NCBI RefSeq assembly: GCF_002286815.1
Contig: NZ_MUNM01000043.1
Location: 48,161 to 112,160, forward strand
Length of the DNA: 64,000 nucleotides
Direction: 5' to 3'
From: Pseudomonas sp. PICF141
GTDB taxonomy: Bacteria > Pseudomonadota > Gammaproteobacteria > Pseudomonadales > Pseudomonadaceae
Below are positions 56,488 to 64,000 of this stretch, piece after piece. Position numbers and translations under genes: made by a program. The notes under the pieces were generated by a model, which saw only the letters and a list, made by a program, of their open reading frames with translations, was not told the origin of the DNA and did no database searches. How positions within the stretch are numbered: the stretch's first letter is position 1; the number at the start of each line of letters is the position of its first letter.

Positions 56488-57495
56488 TTACCAGGTCACG
56501 CCAAACCCTGCGGTGTATCGGGTCTTGCTCAGGTCGGCCTCGTCGCTACCGCTGATAATGTCTTTCTCGGCCTTCAGGTTCAGCGACGCCCAATCGGTGA
56601 CTTTGTAGCGCAGGCCGACCTCGGCATCGAGGGCGTAATCCGCCACACCCGACAGCGGTTTGCCAACCTCACCATTGGTGAAGAACTCGACCTTCTTGCC
56701 GATCAGGTAGCGGTTGTAGTCCCACTTCATCGCCAGGGAGTAGAAGTTTTCCTTGTTGCCGTTGGAATACTCATAGTCCGCGTTGTTCAGCAGCGAGCCC
56801 AGGGAGAAGGCGCCTAGCTCGTTATCCCAGAATTGATAACCGGGGCCGGTACCGATGGTGCGCTGACGGGCGAGTTCTTCGATTTTGTCGCGCTTATAGT
56901 TCAAACGACCTTGCCAGAACCATTTCTCGGTAAGAAAACGGTCGAGGGCGTACTCACCCCGCCAATTATCCGTGGTGACCACGTCATCCTGGAACTCGCG
57001 GTTGTACTCGCCTTCTGCCGTGTGTCGCCACCTGCCATGGCGCGCACTGGTCTTGAAGTCGACGTCATAATCATCCGTGTCTTTTTCGGCACGCTGGTAA
57101 TCCAGCGCCAAATCGACATGCCCCTTCCATACCAGATCCTCAACCACCGGTTTGGGCTTGAGCATCTGCTGGATACTGGTCAATTCCACGGTTTTGGGGC
57201 CATCGCCGTTGGCCAGAGTGACTTTGCCATCCTCTGCCGCGTGCAGCGACCTGGCCTTCTCACCGGTGTAGGCATCCTGCTTGACCAGCAGTTGCTGGTC
57301 GCTTTCCAGGGTTTTGACCTGATTCCAGTCGATTGGAACCGCGCCTGCGTACTCGGTCTGAATCAGCAGCTTGCCACCATCGAATACAGTGATTTTGCCG
57401 CTCAATTTGTCACCGTTCTTCAACCAGACGGTGTCGGCGAGCAAGGGAGTGGAAGCACCGAAGACAGCGAGGCACAGCAAGGTTCTGGACAACAT
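56488..57495 (-). CDS. DUF481 outer-membrane protein
   Basis: 335 residues. Signal peptide ends at TPLLADTVWLKNGD. The N-terminal SHD1-like segment (LKNGDKLSGKITVFDGGKLLIQTEYAG) precedes a DUF481 beta-barrel with alternating strands, ending in RYTAGFGVTW with the C-terminal aromatic expected for outer-membrane insertion. Salt induction is known for relatives such as YdiY. Monocistronic. Confidence 0.85.
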   Translation of the reverse strand: MLSRTLLCLAVFGASTPLLADTVWLKNGDKLSGKITVFDGGKLLIQTEYAGAVPIDWNQVKTLESDQQLLVKQDAYTGEKARSLHAAEDGKVTLANGDGPKTVELTSIQQMLKPKPVVEDLVWKGHVDLALDYQRAEKDTDDYDVDFKTSARHGRWRHTAEGEYNREFQDDVVTTDNWRGEYALDRFLTEKWFWQGRLNYKRDKIEELARQRTIGTGPGYQFWDNELGAFSLGSLLNNADYEYSNGNKENFYSLAMKWDYNRYLIGKKVEFFTNGEVGKPLSGVADYALDAEVGLRYKVTDWASLNLKAEKDIISGSDEADLSKTRYTAGFGVTW

Positions 57496-57580
57496 AAGCG
57501 AATCGAAGGCTCAACTTTGCGAAAAAAATTCGGCATTATCCATAGGAATAAGGCCCTAGCAAGGACTGACCCGACTTTTT

Positions 57581-57603
57581 CTATTGAGTTCATTTCTCAA
57601 TAG
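57581..57603. promoter_or_regulatory. Inverted repeat in a divergent promoter region
   Basis: CTATTGAG-N7-CTCAATAG is a perfect eight-base dyad between the DUF481 and the alkyltransferase-like genes. It has no adjoining T-run on either side, so an operator is more likely than a terminator. Confidence 0.4.
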
Positions 57604-57662
57604 GCGATCCTGGATTTACTCTACAGACGGTCAATTGCGCATTTTTTCAGGAAGACCGGGAC

Positions 57663-58016
57663 GTGACCGACTCAACCGCTGAAACCGAAAGCGCAGCGCA
57701 AATCCGACGCACGGCGCTCTACATGACCCTGGCGCAAGTGCCTGAGGGTAAAGTCGTGAGTTATGGCCAGCTCGCCGAGCTAGCCGGACTGGGTCGTGCT
57801 GCCCGCTGGGTCGGGCGAACACTGAGCCAATTGCCCGGCGACACCCAATTACCCTGGCATCGGGTACTGGGTGCCGGCGGTCGGATCAGCCTGCCTGTGG
57901 GCAGCCCTTCGGGGGATGAACAACGGGCCCGATTGCGCATGGAAGGCATAAGTATCCTGAACAATCGTGTTGATATTCAGCGCCATGGGTGGCGCCCGGT
58001 AGAGCACAGCGGTTAG
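57663..58016 (+). CDS. Alkyltransferase-like protein (ATL)
   Basis: 117 residues with the MGMT DNA-binding domain (LAQVPEGKVVSYGQLAELAG, WVGRTLSQLP). The active-site motif PCHRV of O6-alkylguanine transferases is PWHRV here, with Trp65 replacing the acceptor Cys. ATLs bind O6-alkylguanine without repair and flag it for nucleotide excision repair. The start is GTG; GGAAG lies nine bases upstream. An N-terminal extension of about ten acidic residues precedes the domain. Confidence 0.9.
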   Translation: MTDSTAETESAAQIRRTALYMTLAQVPEGKVVSYGQLAELAGLGRAARWVGRTLSQLPGDTQLPWHRVLGAGGRISLPVGSPSGDEQRARLRMEGISILNNRVDIQRHGWRPVEHSG

Positions 58017-58060
58017 AGTGCGCGCTTTGTTTCCGTAATCCTTGAGGCAGACTCCAGCCC

Positions 58061-59620
58061 ATGCCCCGTAAAACCTGGCGCGCCGCGCTCGCCGCCTATG
58101 CCAGCCCCTCGACGCTCGTGCTGTTGCTGCTTGGTTTCGCCGCCGGCTTGCCTTACATGCTGGTGTTTTCGACGCTTTCAGTCTGGCTGCGCGAGGCCGG
58201 TGTTGCCCGCGAAACCATCGGCTATGCAAGCCTGATCGGCCTGGCCTACGCCTTTAAATGGGTCTGGTCGCCGCTGCTCGACCAATGGCGCCTGCCATTT
58301 CTTGGCAAGCTTGGCCGACGACGCTCCTGGCTGGTACTGGCCCAGGCACTCGTGATCCTGGGCCTGATCGGCATGGGCTTCTGCGACCCGCAAAAGCACC
58401 TGTCCTGGTTGATCGCGATCGCCGTGGTCGTCGCCTTCGCCTCGGCGACGCAAGACATCGCCGTCGACGCTTATCGCCTGGAAATCGCCGACGAAACCCG
58501 CCAAGCCGCGTTGGCGGCCAGCTATATGGCCGGCTATCGGGTCGCCGCCCTGCTGGCGACTGCCGGCGCACTGTTCTTCGCTGAAGGCTTCGGCTCCACC
58601 GGTTTCAACTATAAGCATGCGGCGTGGACCGGCACCTATGTGCTGTTCGGCGTCTTGATGATCCCGGCACTGCTGACCACCCTGTTCATGCGCGAACCGC
58701 CGGTGCCTTTGCGCACTCAGTTGCAGGCCGGGCGCTACAGCTTTGTGCACCAGTTGGCGTCGGTATTCGTGCTGATCGTGCTGCTGGTGTCCGTACCGGC
58801 GATGTTCACCCAGCTCTACAACACTGACTTCGCCAGCGTACTGTTCGACGACGTCAGCGTGCTCGACCTGCTGCTCGAAGACCGTGCGTTCCTGCGGGCG
58901 ATCCTCTATATCACGCTTACCGGCCTGTGCTTGTCGGCCATGGGTCGCCGTGGTTTGGCCCCGGTGCTGACGCCGGTCAATGACTTCATCCTGCGTTACC
59001 GCTGGCAAGCCCTGCTGCTGCTCGGGCTGATCGCCACCTATCGGATGTCCGATACGGTCATGGGCGTGATGGCCAACGTGTTCTACATCGACCAAGGGTT
59101 CACCAAGGATCAGATTGCCAGCGTCAGCAAAATTTTCGGCCTGATCATGACACTGGTCGGCGCCGGCATGGGCGGCCTGCTGATCGTACGCTTCGGCATC
59201 CTGCCTATCCTGTTCATTGGCGGCGTTGCATCGGCCGGTACCAACCTGCTGTTCCTGATGCTCACGGATATGGGCGCCCATCTGCAAATGCTGATCGCCA
59301 CCATCTCGCTGGACAACTTCAGCTCGGGCCTGGCAACGTCGGCATTTGTCGCTTACCTGTCGAGCCTGACCAACCTCAAGTTCTCCGCCACCCAGTACGC
59401 CCTGCTCAGCTCGATCATGCTCTTGCTGCCCCGCCTGATCGGTGGCTACTCAGGGGTCATGGTGGAAAAATTCGGCTATCACAACTTCTTCCTGATCACG
59501 GCCCTGCTGGGTGTTCCAACCTTGGTGTTGATCGCCTTGCACTGGTTCCAGGAAAACCGCCGCGCGGGTCCGACGCCGACGCCAGAACCGGTGCAGTCCC
59601 CGGTCGCGGAAGAATCGTAG
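58061..59620 (+). CDS. ampG: AmpG-family muropeptide permease
   Basis: 519 residues with about 14 membrane segments. Family motifs are LLLGFAAGLPYMLVFSTLSVWLREAG (in part), YAFKWVWSPLLDQWRLP, ASATQDIAVDAYRLEI and DNFSSGLATSAFVAYLSSLTN. AmpG imports anhydromuropeptides from the periplasm for cell-wall recycling and so affects ampC induction. It lies 44 bases behind the ATL gene and 140 before proS. Confidence 0.9.
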   Translation: MPRKTWRAALAAYASPSTLVLLLLGFAAGLPYMLVFSTLSVWLREAGVARETIGYASLIGLAYAFKWVWSPLLDQWRLPFLGKLGRRRSWLVLAQALVILGLIGMGFCDPQKHLSWLIAIAVVVAFASATQDIAVDAYRLEIADETRQAALAASYMAGYRVAALLATAGALFFAEGFGSTGFNYKHAAWTGTYVLFGVLMIPALLTTLFMREPPVPLRTQLQAGRYSFVHQLASVFVLIVLLVSVPAMFTQLYNTDFASVLFDDVSVLDLLLEDRAFLRAILYITLTGLCLSAMGRRGLAPVLTPVNDFILRYRWQALLLLGLIATYRMSDTVMGVMANVFYIDQGFTKDQIASVSKIFGLIMTLVGAGMGGLLIVRFGILPILFIGGVASAGTNLLFLMLTDMGAHLQMLIATISLDNFSSGLATSAFVAYLSSLTNLKFSATQYALLSSIMLLLPRLIGGYSGVMVEKFGYHNFFLITALLGVPTLVLIALHWFQENRRAGPTPTPEPVQSPVAEES

Positions 59621-59639
59621 GTATTTAATGCAGGATGCA

Positions 59640-59671
59640 TCGCAGAGGGAGCAGCTTTTCTCCCTCTGCGA
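59640..59671. promoter_or_regulatory. Strong hairpin between ampG and proS
   Basis: TCGCAGAGGGAG / CTCCCTCTGCGA is a perfect 12-base stem with an eight-base loop. It starts 20 bases past the ampG stop. There is no T-run behind, so it could block exonucleases or form a factor-dependent end rather than an intrinsic terminator. Confidence 0.5.
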
Positions 59672-59760
59672 CACAGCCGGCCACACGCCTGTACGCCAGC
59701 AGATCTCGCCCGTACAATGTTCCGTCATTTCTCGTCATCAGCAACCGACAACGGCCAACC

Positions 59761-61476
59761 ATGCGCACCAGTCAATTTTTGCTCGCCACACAGAAAGAAA
59801 CGCCTTCCGACGCGGTCGTCATCAGCCATCAGCTGATGCTGCGCGCCGGCATGATCCGCAAACTCGCCTCCGGCCTGTATACCTGGCTGCCCATGGGCTT
59901 GCGAGTGATGCGCAAGGTTGAAGCCATCGTGCGTGAAGAAATGAACGCCGCCGGCTCTCTCGAAGTGTTGATGCCGAGCACTCAACCGGCTGAGCTGTGG
60001 CAGGAATCCGGCCGCTGGGAAGAGTACGGCCCTGAATTGCTGCGTTTCAAGGATCGCCATGGGCGCGACTTCTGTGCCGGCCCGACTCACGAAGAAGTCA
60101 TCACCGACCTGATGCGCAACGAGTTGAGCAGCTATAAACAGCTGCCGATCAACCTGTATCAGATCCAGACCAAATTCCGTGACGAAATCCGCCCACGCTT
60201 CGGTTTGATGCGCGGCCGCGAATTCATCATGAAGGACGCCTATTCGTTCCACGCTGACCAGCCTTCGCTGCAGATCACCTACGACCGCATGCACCAGGCG
60301 TACTGCAACGTGTTCACTCGCCTGGGCCTGAAATTCCGCCCGGTCGAAGCCGACAACGGTTCGATCGGTGGTGCCGGCTCCCACGAATTCCATGTGCTGG
60401 CCGAGTCCGGTGAAGACGATATCGTCTTCAGCAACGGTTCCGACTATGCGGCGAATATCGAAAAGGCCGAAGCCGTGCCGCGCGAAACCTCTCGCGCCGC
60501 GCCAACCGAAGAGCTGCGCCTGGTCGACACGCCGAACGCCAAGACCATTGCGCAACTGGTCGAAGGCTTCAACCTGCCGATCGAAAAGACCATCAAGACC
60601 CTGGTGGTGCACGCTGAAGAGAAAGGCAAACTGATTGCCCTGATCATCCGTGGCGATCACGAGCTGAACGAAATCAAGGCCGCTAACCAGCCTGGCGTGG
60701 CCAGCCCGCTGGTCATGGCTTCTGAAGCTGAATTGCGCGACGCCATTGGCGCCGGCGCCGGTTCCCTTGGCCCGTTGAACCTGCCACTGCCCATCATCAT
60801 CGATCGCTCCGTCGAGCTGATGAGCGACTTCGGCATCGGCGCCAACATCGATGACAAGCATTACTTCGGCGTGAACTGGGAACGTGATCTGCCGGTTCCG
60901 ACCGTCGCCGACCTGCGCAACGTCGTGGCCGGTGATCCGAGCCCTGACGGCAAAGGCACCCTGGAAATCAAGCGCGGCATCGAAGTCGGGCACATCTTCC
61001 AGCTGGGCAACAAGTACAGCAAAGCGATGAAGTGCGAAGTGCTGGGCGAGAACGGCAAGCCGGTCACCCTGGAAATGGGTTGCTACGGTATTGGTGTATC
61101 CCGCGTGGTGGCAGCCGCCATCGAACAAAGCAACGACGAGAACGGGATTATCTGGAGCGATGCTCTGGCCCCGTTCCAGATTGCCCTGGTACCGCTGCGC
61201 TATGAAACCGAACAGGTTCGCGAAGCCACCGACAAGCTCTATGCAGAACTGACTGCCGCCGGCTTCGAAGTGCTGCTGGACGACCGCGACAAGAAAACCA
61301 GCCCGGGCATCAAGTTCGCGGACATGGAGCTGATCGGCATTCCACACCGGATCGTGGTCAGTGACCGCGGTCTCGCCGACGGCAATCTGGAATACAAGAG
61401 CCGCACAGAGGCCGAGGCGCAAGCGCTGCCGGTCGCTGACGTGCTGTCTTTCCTCCAGGCCCGTATCCGCCGCTGA
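59761..61476 (+). CDS. proS: Proline--tRNA ligase, bacterial type
   Basis: 571 residues from ATG 59761. Class II motifs appear as [40 protein letters not shown] (in part) and the motif 3 region [19 protein letters not shown]. An editing INS domain ([29 protein letters not shown]) lies between motifs 2 and 3 and hydrolyses Ala-tRNAPro. The length is standard. The longer reading frame upstream holds no family sequence. Confidence 0.96.
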   Translation: MRTSQFLLATQKETPSDAVVISHQLMLRAGMIRKLASGLYTWLPMGLRVMRKVEAIVREEMNAAGSLEVLMPSTQPAELWQESGRWEEYGPELLRFKDRHGRDFCAGPTHEEVITDLMRNELSSYKQLPINLYQIQTKFRDEIRPRFGLMRGREFIMKDAYSFHADQPSLQITYDRMHQAYCNVFTRLGLKFRPVEADNGSIGGAGSHEFHVLAESGEDDIVFSNGSDYAANIEKAEAVPRETSRAAPTEELRLVDTPNAKTIAQLVEGFNLPIEKTIKTLVVHAEEKGKLIALIIRGDHELNEIKAANQPGVASPLVMASEAELRDAIGAGAGSLGPLNLPLPIIIDRSVELMSDFGIGANIDDKHYFGVNWERDLPVPTVADLRNVVAGDPSPDGKGTLEIKRGIEVGHIFQLGNKYSKAMKCEVLGENGKPVTLEMGCYGIGVSRVVAAAIEQSNDENGIIWSDALAPFQIALVPLRYETEQVREATDKLYAELTAAGFEVLLDDRDKKTSPGIKFADMELIGIPHRIVVSDRGLADGNLEYKSRTEAEAQALPVADVLSFLQARIRR

Positions 61477-61493
61477 CACCAGATAGAGACGTC

Positions 61494-62447
61494 ATGTTCA
61501 AGCGAAACACCTTAGGCCTCGGTGGCGCCGCCCTGTGCGGCGCCCTGCTGGTCAGCGGCTGTGCCAATCAGATGTCACAACGCAACGAGCACGAGGAACG
61601 GGTCGAGCGTAAATTGCTCGATCACAGCCTGCAGATCGATGTCGGCGAGCCCAAGGTGCTCGAGCTGCCACAACGTCGGGTGAAAATCCACGAGCAGAAA
61701 ACTTTCGAAGTCACCGAGTTCGAAGTCACGCGCCACTACGATCGCTATACGCCTTACCAACCCTGGCGGGAGGTTTATGAGATCCCGCTGGGCGCGGTGG
61801 CTGTGGTGGCCGGTGTCGGTGCGAACGTGGTCAACGTGTTCGCCCTCGGCAATCTGTCGGACAGCGTGACCAAGGACTGGCTCAGCTATGGTTTCGCCGG
61901 GCTCAACCCATTCATGAACGCGCAGTCCCATGGTCGGGCGCAACAGAACCTGGCGGGTATCGACGAAGTCCAGCGCGACAAGCGCACGGAATACTCGAGC
62001 CTGCCGTGGAGCGAGCGTCCGGTGCAGGTCAAGGCCAGCAAGAACACCTTCGAACTGACCACCGACCGTAACGGCGTGCTGCGCCTGAACCTGCTGGACA
62101 GCCCGTTCGCCGAACATGACCTCAATCACCTGGGCAAGCTGCAGATCAGTGTCGAGGACAATAAGGACGATGTGCACACCGACTCGTCCCTGGCAATCAG
62201 CAGCAACTTGCGCGGCAAGCTGCTCGAAGCCCATGGCTTGATTTACGACGACCTCGAAGACGATGAAGTGAGCCAGTGGGTACACCGGGTCAAACGCCTG
62301 TCGGAACTGGGTCTGGAAGAAGAAGCCAGCGAGCTGGAGCAGAGCCTGATCGAACTGACCCGCAACGATCCCGAGTTGCAGACCGAATTCCTCAAGTCAT
62401 TGACCAAGGATGCCGGGCGACTGGTGGCGGATCCGGGACCGAATTAA
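61494..62447 (+). CDS. Lipoprotein of unknown function
   Basis: 317 residues. The lipobox is LLVSGCANQ (Cys23). The N-terminal part is charged; a hydrophobic stretch VAVVAGVGANVVNVFALG lies near residue 105. Acidic helices fill the C-terminal third (LEEEASELEQSLIELTRNDPELQ). I recall similar proteins next to proS in Pseudomonas, but no function. The ATG is 18 bases past the proS stop, so they are probably cotranscribed. Confidence 0.7.
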   Translation: MFKRNTLGLGGAALCGALLVSGCANQMSQRNEHEERVERKLLDHSLQIDVGEPKVLELPQRRVKIHEQKTFEVTEFEVTRHYDRYTPYQPWREVYEIPLGAVAVVAGVGANVVNVFALGNLSDSVTKDWLSYGFAGLNPFMNAQSHGRAQQNLAGIDEVQRDKRTEYSSLPWSERPVQVKASKNTFELTTDRNGVLRLNLLDSPFAEHDLNHLGKLQISVEDNKDDVHTDSSLAISSNLRGKLLEAHGLIYDDLEDDEVSQWVHRVKRLSELGLEEEASELEQSLIELTRNDPELQTEFLKSLTKDAGRLVADPGPN

Positions 62448-62458
62448 AGTCAAAAGCT

Positions 62459-62524
62459 TCGCGGGCAAGCCTCGCTCCTACAAGGATTACGCAATACCCG
62501 TAGGAGCGAGGCTTGCCCGCGAAG
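62459..62524. repeat. REPIN-like inverted pair
   Basis: CGCGGGCAAGCCTCGCTCCT and its reverse complement around a 22-base centre, the shortest of its family in the window. Confidence 0.85.
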
Positions 62525-62561
62525 GCGTCATTGCATACACCACCGCACCAAAACCCTGCCC

Positions 62562-63623
62562 CTACCGCTCAAACAACTCCATCTGCTCAAACCCGCCCCG
62601 TAAATCCTCCAGCCTCACCCCGATCCCCAACAACCGCACCGGTTTCCCGCCACGGTTAAAAGCCTGGGTCAGCAGCAACTGATAACTCCCCAGATCCCGC
62701 CCTGCCCCGGCCTGCTCCAACGTAGTCTGGGTAAAGTCATGAAATTTCACTTTGACGAACGGCTTGCCCGGCCGATAACTGCTGTCGATCCTTGCCATGC
62801 GGCCGCTCAAGGATTCCAGCAACTCGGGCAATTTATTCAGACAACTCGCCAGATCCGGCAAGTCCGTGTCATAAGTGTTTTCGACGCTGATCGATTGCCG
62901 GCGACTGTCGTTATGCACCAACCGCTCATCGATCCCACGAGCCAGGCTCCAGAGCCGCTCGCCGAAGCTGCCGAACTCACGCACCAGCGCCAACTTGTTC
63001 CATTCGCGCAAATGTGAGCAATCGACAATGCCGAGCCTGCCGAGTTTGTCGGCGGTCACTTTGCCAACGCCGTGCAGTTTGCTCACTGGCAAACCACTGA
63101 CGAAGTCTTCCACCTGATCCGGCGTGATCACGAACAAGCCGTTAGGCTTTTTCCAGTCACTGGCAATCTTGGCGAGAAACTTGTTTGGCGCCACGCCGGC
63201 CGACACGGTGATGTGCAATTGATTGGAGACCCTGCGGCGAATGTCTTGGGCGATTCGCGTGGCGCTGCCGCCAAAATGCGCACTGTCCGACACATCTAGG
63301 TAAGCCTCATCCAGGGACAGCGGCTCGATCAAGTCGGTGTAATCGCGAAAGATCGTATGAATTTCCTTCGATGCCTCTCGATAGGCCTCCATGCGCGGCT
63401 TGACGATGGTCAGGTCTGGACAGAGTTTCAAGGCATGTCCGGAAGACATGGCCGAGCGTACGCCATAAGCCCGCGCTTCATAGTTACAGGTGGCAATCAC
63501 CCCACGCCGATCTGCCGAGCCGCCCACCGCCAATGGCTTGCCGGCCAGGCGCGGGTCGTCGCGCATCTCGATGGCGGCGTAGAAGCAGTCACAATCGATG
63601 TGGATGATCTTTCGCTGTGTCAT
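62562..63623 (-). CDS. dinB: DNA polymerase IV
   Basis: 353 residues, a Y-family translesion polymerase. The catalytic acidic residues are in IIHIDCDCFYAAIEM and LSLDEAYLDVSD. The little-finger domain (VENTYDTDLPD) and C-terminal VRLLGIGVRLEDL with a final QMELF-type beta-clamp motif are present. A LexA box lies about 70 bases upstream, placing it in the SOS regulon. Confidence 0.95.
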   Translation of the reverse strand: MTQRKIIHIDCDCFYAAIEMRDDPRLAGKPLAVGGSADRRGVIATCNYEARAYGVRSAMSSGHALKLCPDLTIVKPRMEAYREASKEIHTIFRDYTDLIEPLSLDEAYLDVSDSAHFGGSATRIAQDIRRRVSNQLHITVSAGVAPNKFLAKIASDWKKPNGLFVITPDQVEDFVSGLPVSKLHGVGKVTADKLGRLGIVDCSHLREWNKLALVREFGSFGERLWSLARGIDERLVHNDSRRQSISVENTYDTDLPDLASCLNKLPELLESLSGRMARIDSSYRPGKPFVKVKFHDFTQTTLEQAGAGRDLGSYQLLLTQAFNRGGKPVRLLGIGVRLEDLRGGFEQMELFER

Positions 63624-63690
63624 ATAAAAGCAGGGTTCGGCGAAGAAATGAGGTGTGGGCGAGTCATGACCGGCAGTATCGCACTGACAC

Positions 63691-63706
63691 CTGTATATAG
63701 CACCAG
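63691..63706 (-). promoter_or_regulatory. LexA box of dinB
   Basis: CTGTATATAGCACCAG fits CTG-N10-CAG with the TATATA core. It lies 68-83 bases upstream of the dinB start. Confidence 0.8.
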
Positions 63707-63882
63707 TACTCTGAATGTTCTTTTTCCTTTGTAGGAAAAGTACCGAAGAAATTTATTTTCTCAATCGAAAGCCCACTACCGATAGAGCCACAAGCCTTGC
63801 CCTGCCTGCGTTTCAGACCGATTGGCCGCGCCATTTTTCACCTAAGCGCTTGAACAGGAACAGGTTTTACCGAAATTGCAGG

Positions 63883-63910
63883 TTGACAGCCCTGCGATCC
63901 TCTGTAGAAT
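63883..63910 (+). promoter_or_regulatory. Sigma-70 promoter of tRNA-fMet
   Basis: TTGACA at 63883-63888 and TAGAAT at 63905-63910 with a 16-base spacer; transcription should start about seven bases before the mature tRNA. Confidence 0.75.
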
Positions 63911-63923
63911 GCCGCCACACAGA

Positions 63924-64000
<77 letters not shown>

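Larger units (their letters stand above)
63624..63923. other. Intergenic region between dinB and tRNA-fMet
   Basis: 300 bases containing the dinB operator and the tRNA promoter. The middle (63720-63790) is AT-rich with a TTTTTCC / GGAAAA dyad. No gene is seen. Confidence 0.6.

Noticed and set aside
59725..61479. Long open frame of 584 codons antisense to proS
   Set aside because: It shadows proS codon for codon with no ribosome site or family motif; high-GC codon use leaves antisense frames open. The same applies to long antisense frames over rapA (3344-4804), bra genes (14848-16056, 16545-17903), the FAD oxidoreductase (24411-25817) and quiP (45627-47189).

Overview
The window is a 64-kb piece of a Pseudomonas chromosome, most likely from the P. 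fluorescens group. The evidence is gene content and order: a complete branched-chain amino acid (bra/liv) operon, the arginine/ornithine (aotJQMOP) operon, a quiP-type acylase, an Anr-type box upstream of a cbb3-oxidase small subunit, high GC, and many REP/REPIN-like palindromes between genes. I see no prophage, insertion sequence, CRISPR array or rRNA. The only tRNA is an initiator tRNA-fMet ending at the last base. No database search was run, so names rest on recognised motifs and family resemblance.

Layout. 1-9.7 kb: 3' end of a PiT phosphate transporter, a 38-residue CcoM-like subunit missed by ordinary ORF cut-offs, two small conserved proteins, RapA, an MFS permease, an MHYT-GGDEF-EAL cyclic-di-GMP protein, and a beta-hydroxyacid dehydrogenase whose 3' end overlaps it tail to tail. 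9.9-12.7 kb: a large chromosomal tubulin/FtsZ-like protein and a DUF2288 protein. 13-18 kb: braCDEFG. 18.2-21.8 kb: an accessory block with a Xre/RES toxin-antitoxin pair followed by a four-gene bufferin-type RiPP metallophore operon (DUF2282, DUF692/MNIO, DUF2063, DoxX). 21.9-30.2 kb: a LysR/SDR divergent pair, a lipoprotein, an FAD oxidoreductase, a cysteine-synthase-like PLP enzyme, NhaA, an AT-richer stretch that looks like a bacteriocin remnant with an orphan immunity-like gene, and a SlyB-type lipoprotein.

30.2-41.6 kb: pdxH, an OmpA-type lipoprotein with WWPFG repeats, a serine hydrolase, a large glycoside-hydrolase-like exported protein, dinG, a CopD-like protein, a DUF1145/collagen-like pair, and two tandem OmpA paralogues whose ribosome-binding sites both lie inside leader hairpins. 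41.7-50.2 kb: DUF6231, YchJ, LEA14 and His-rich SEC-C proteins, an isochorismatase-fold protein with Ser at the usual nucleophile Cys, a GST remnant, quiP, and a DNA-processing pair (MBL-fold exonuclease plus ATP-dependent ligase). 50.5-54.7 kb: aotJQMOP. 54.8-64 kb: dcd, a cold-shock gene, a DUF481 outer-membrane protein, an alkyltransferase-like protein, ampG, proS, a lipoprotein, dinB with a LexA box, and tRNA-fMet.

Most genes are ordinary core Pseudomonas genes. The parts worth a second look are the tubulin-like protein, the bufferin operon with its adjacent toxin-antitoxin pair, the paired leader hairpins of the OmpA paralogues, the decayed bacteriocin locus, and the GST remnant beside quiP.
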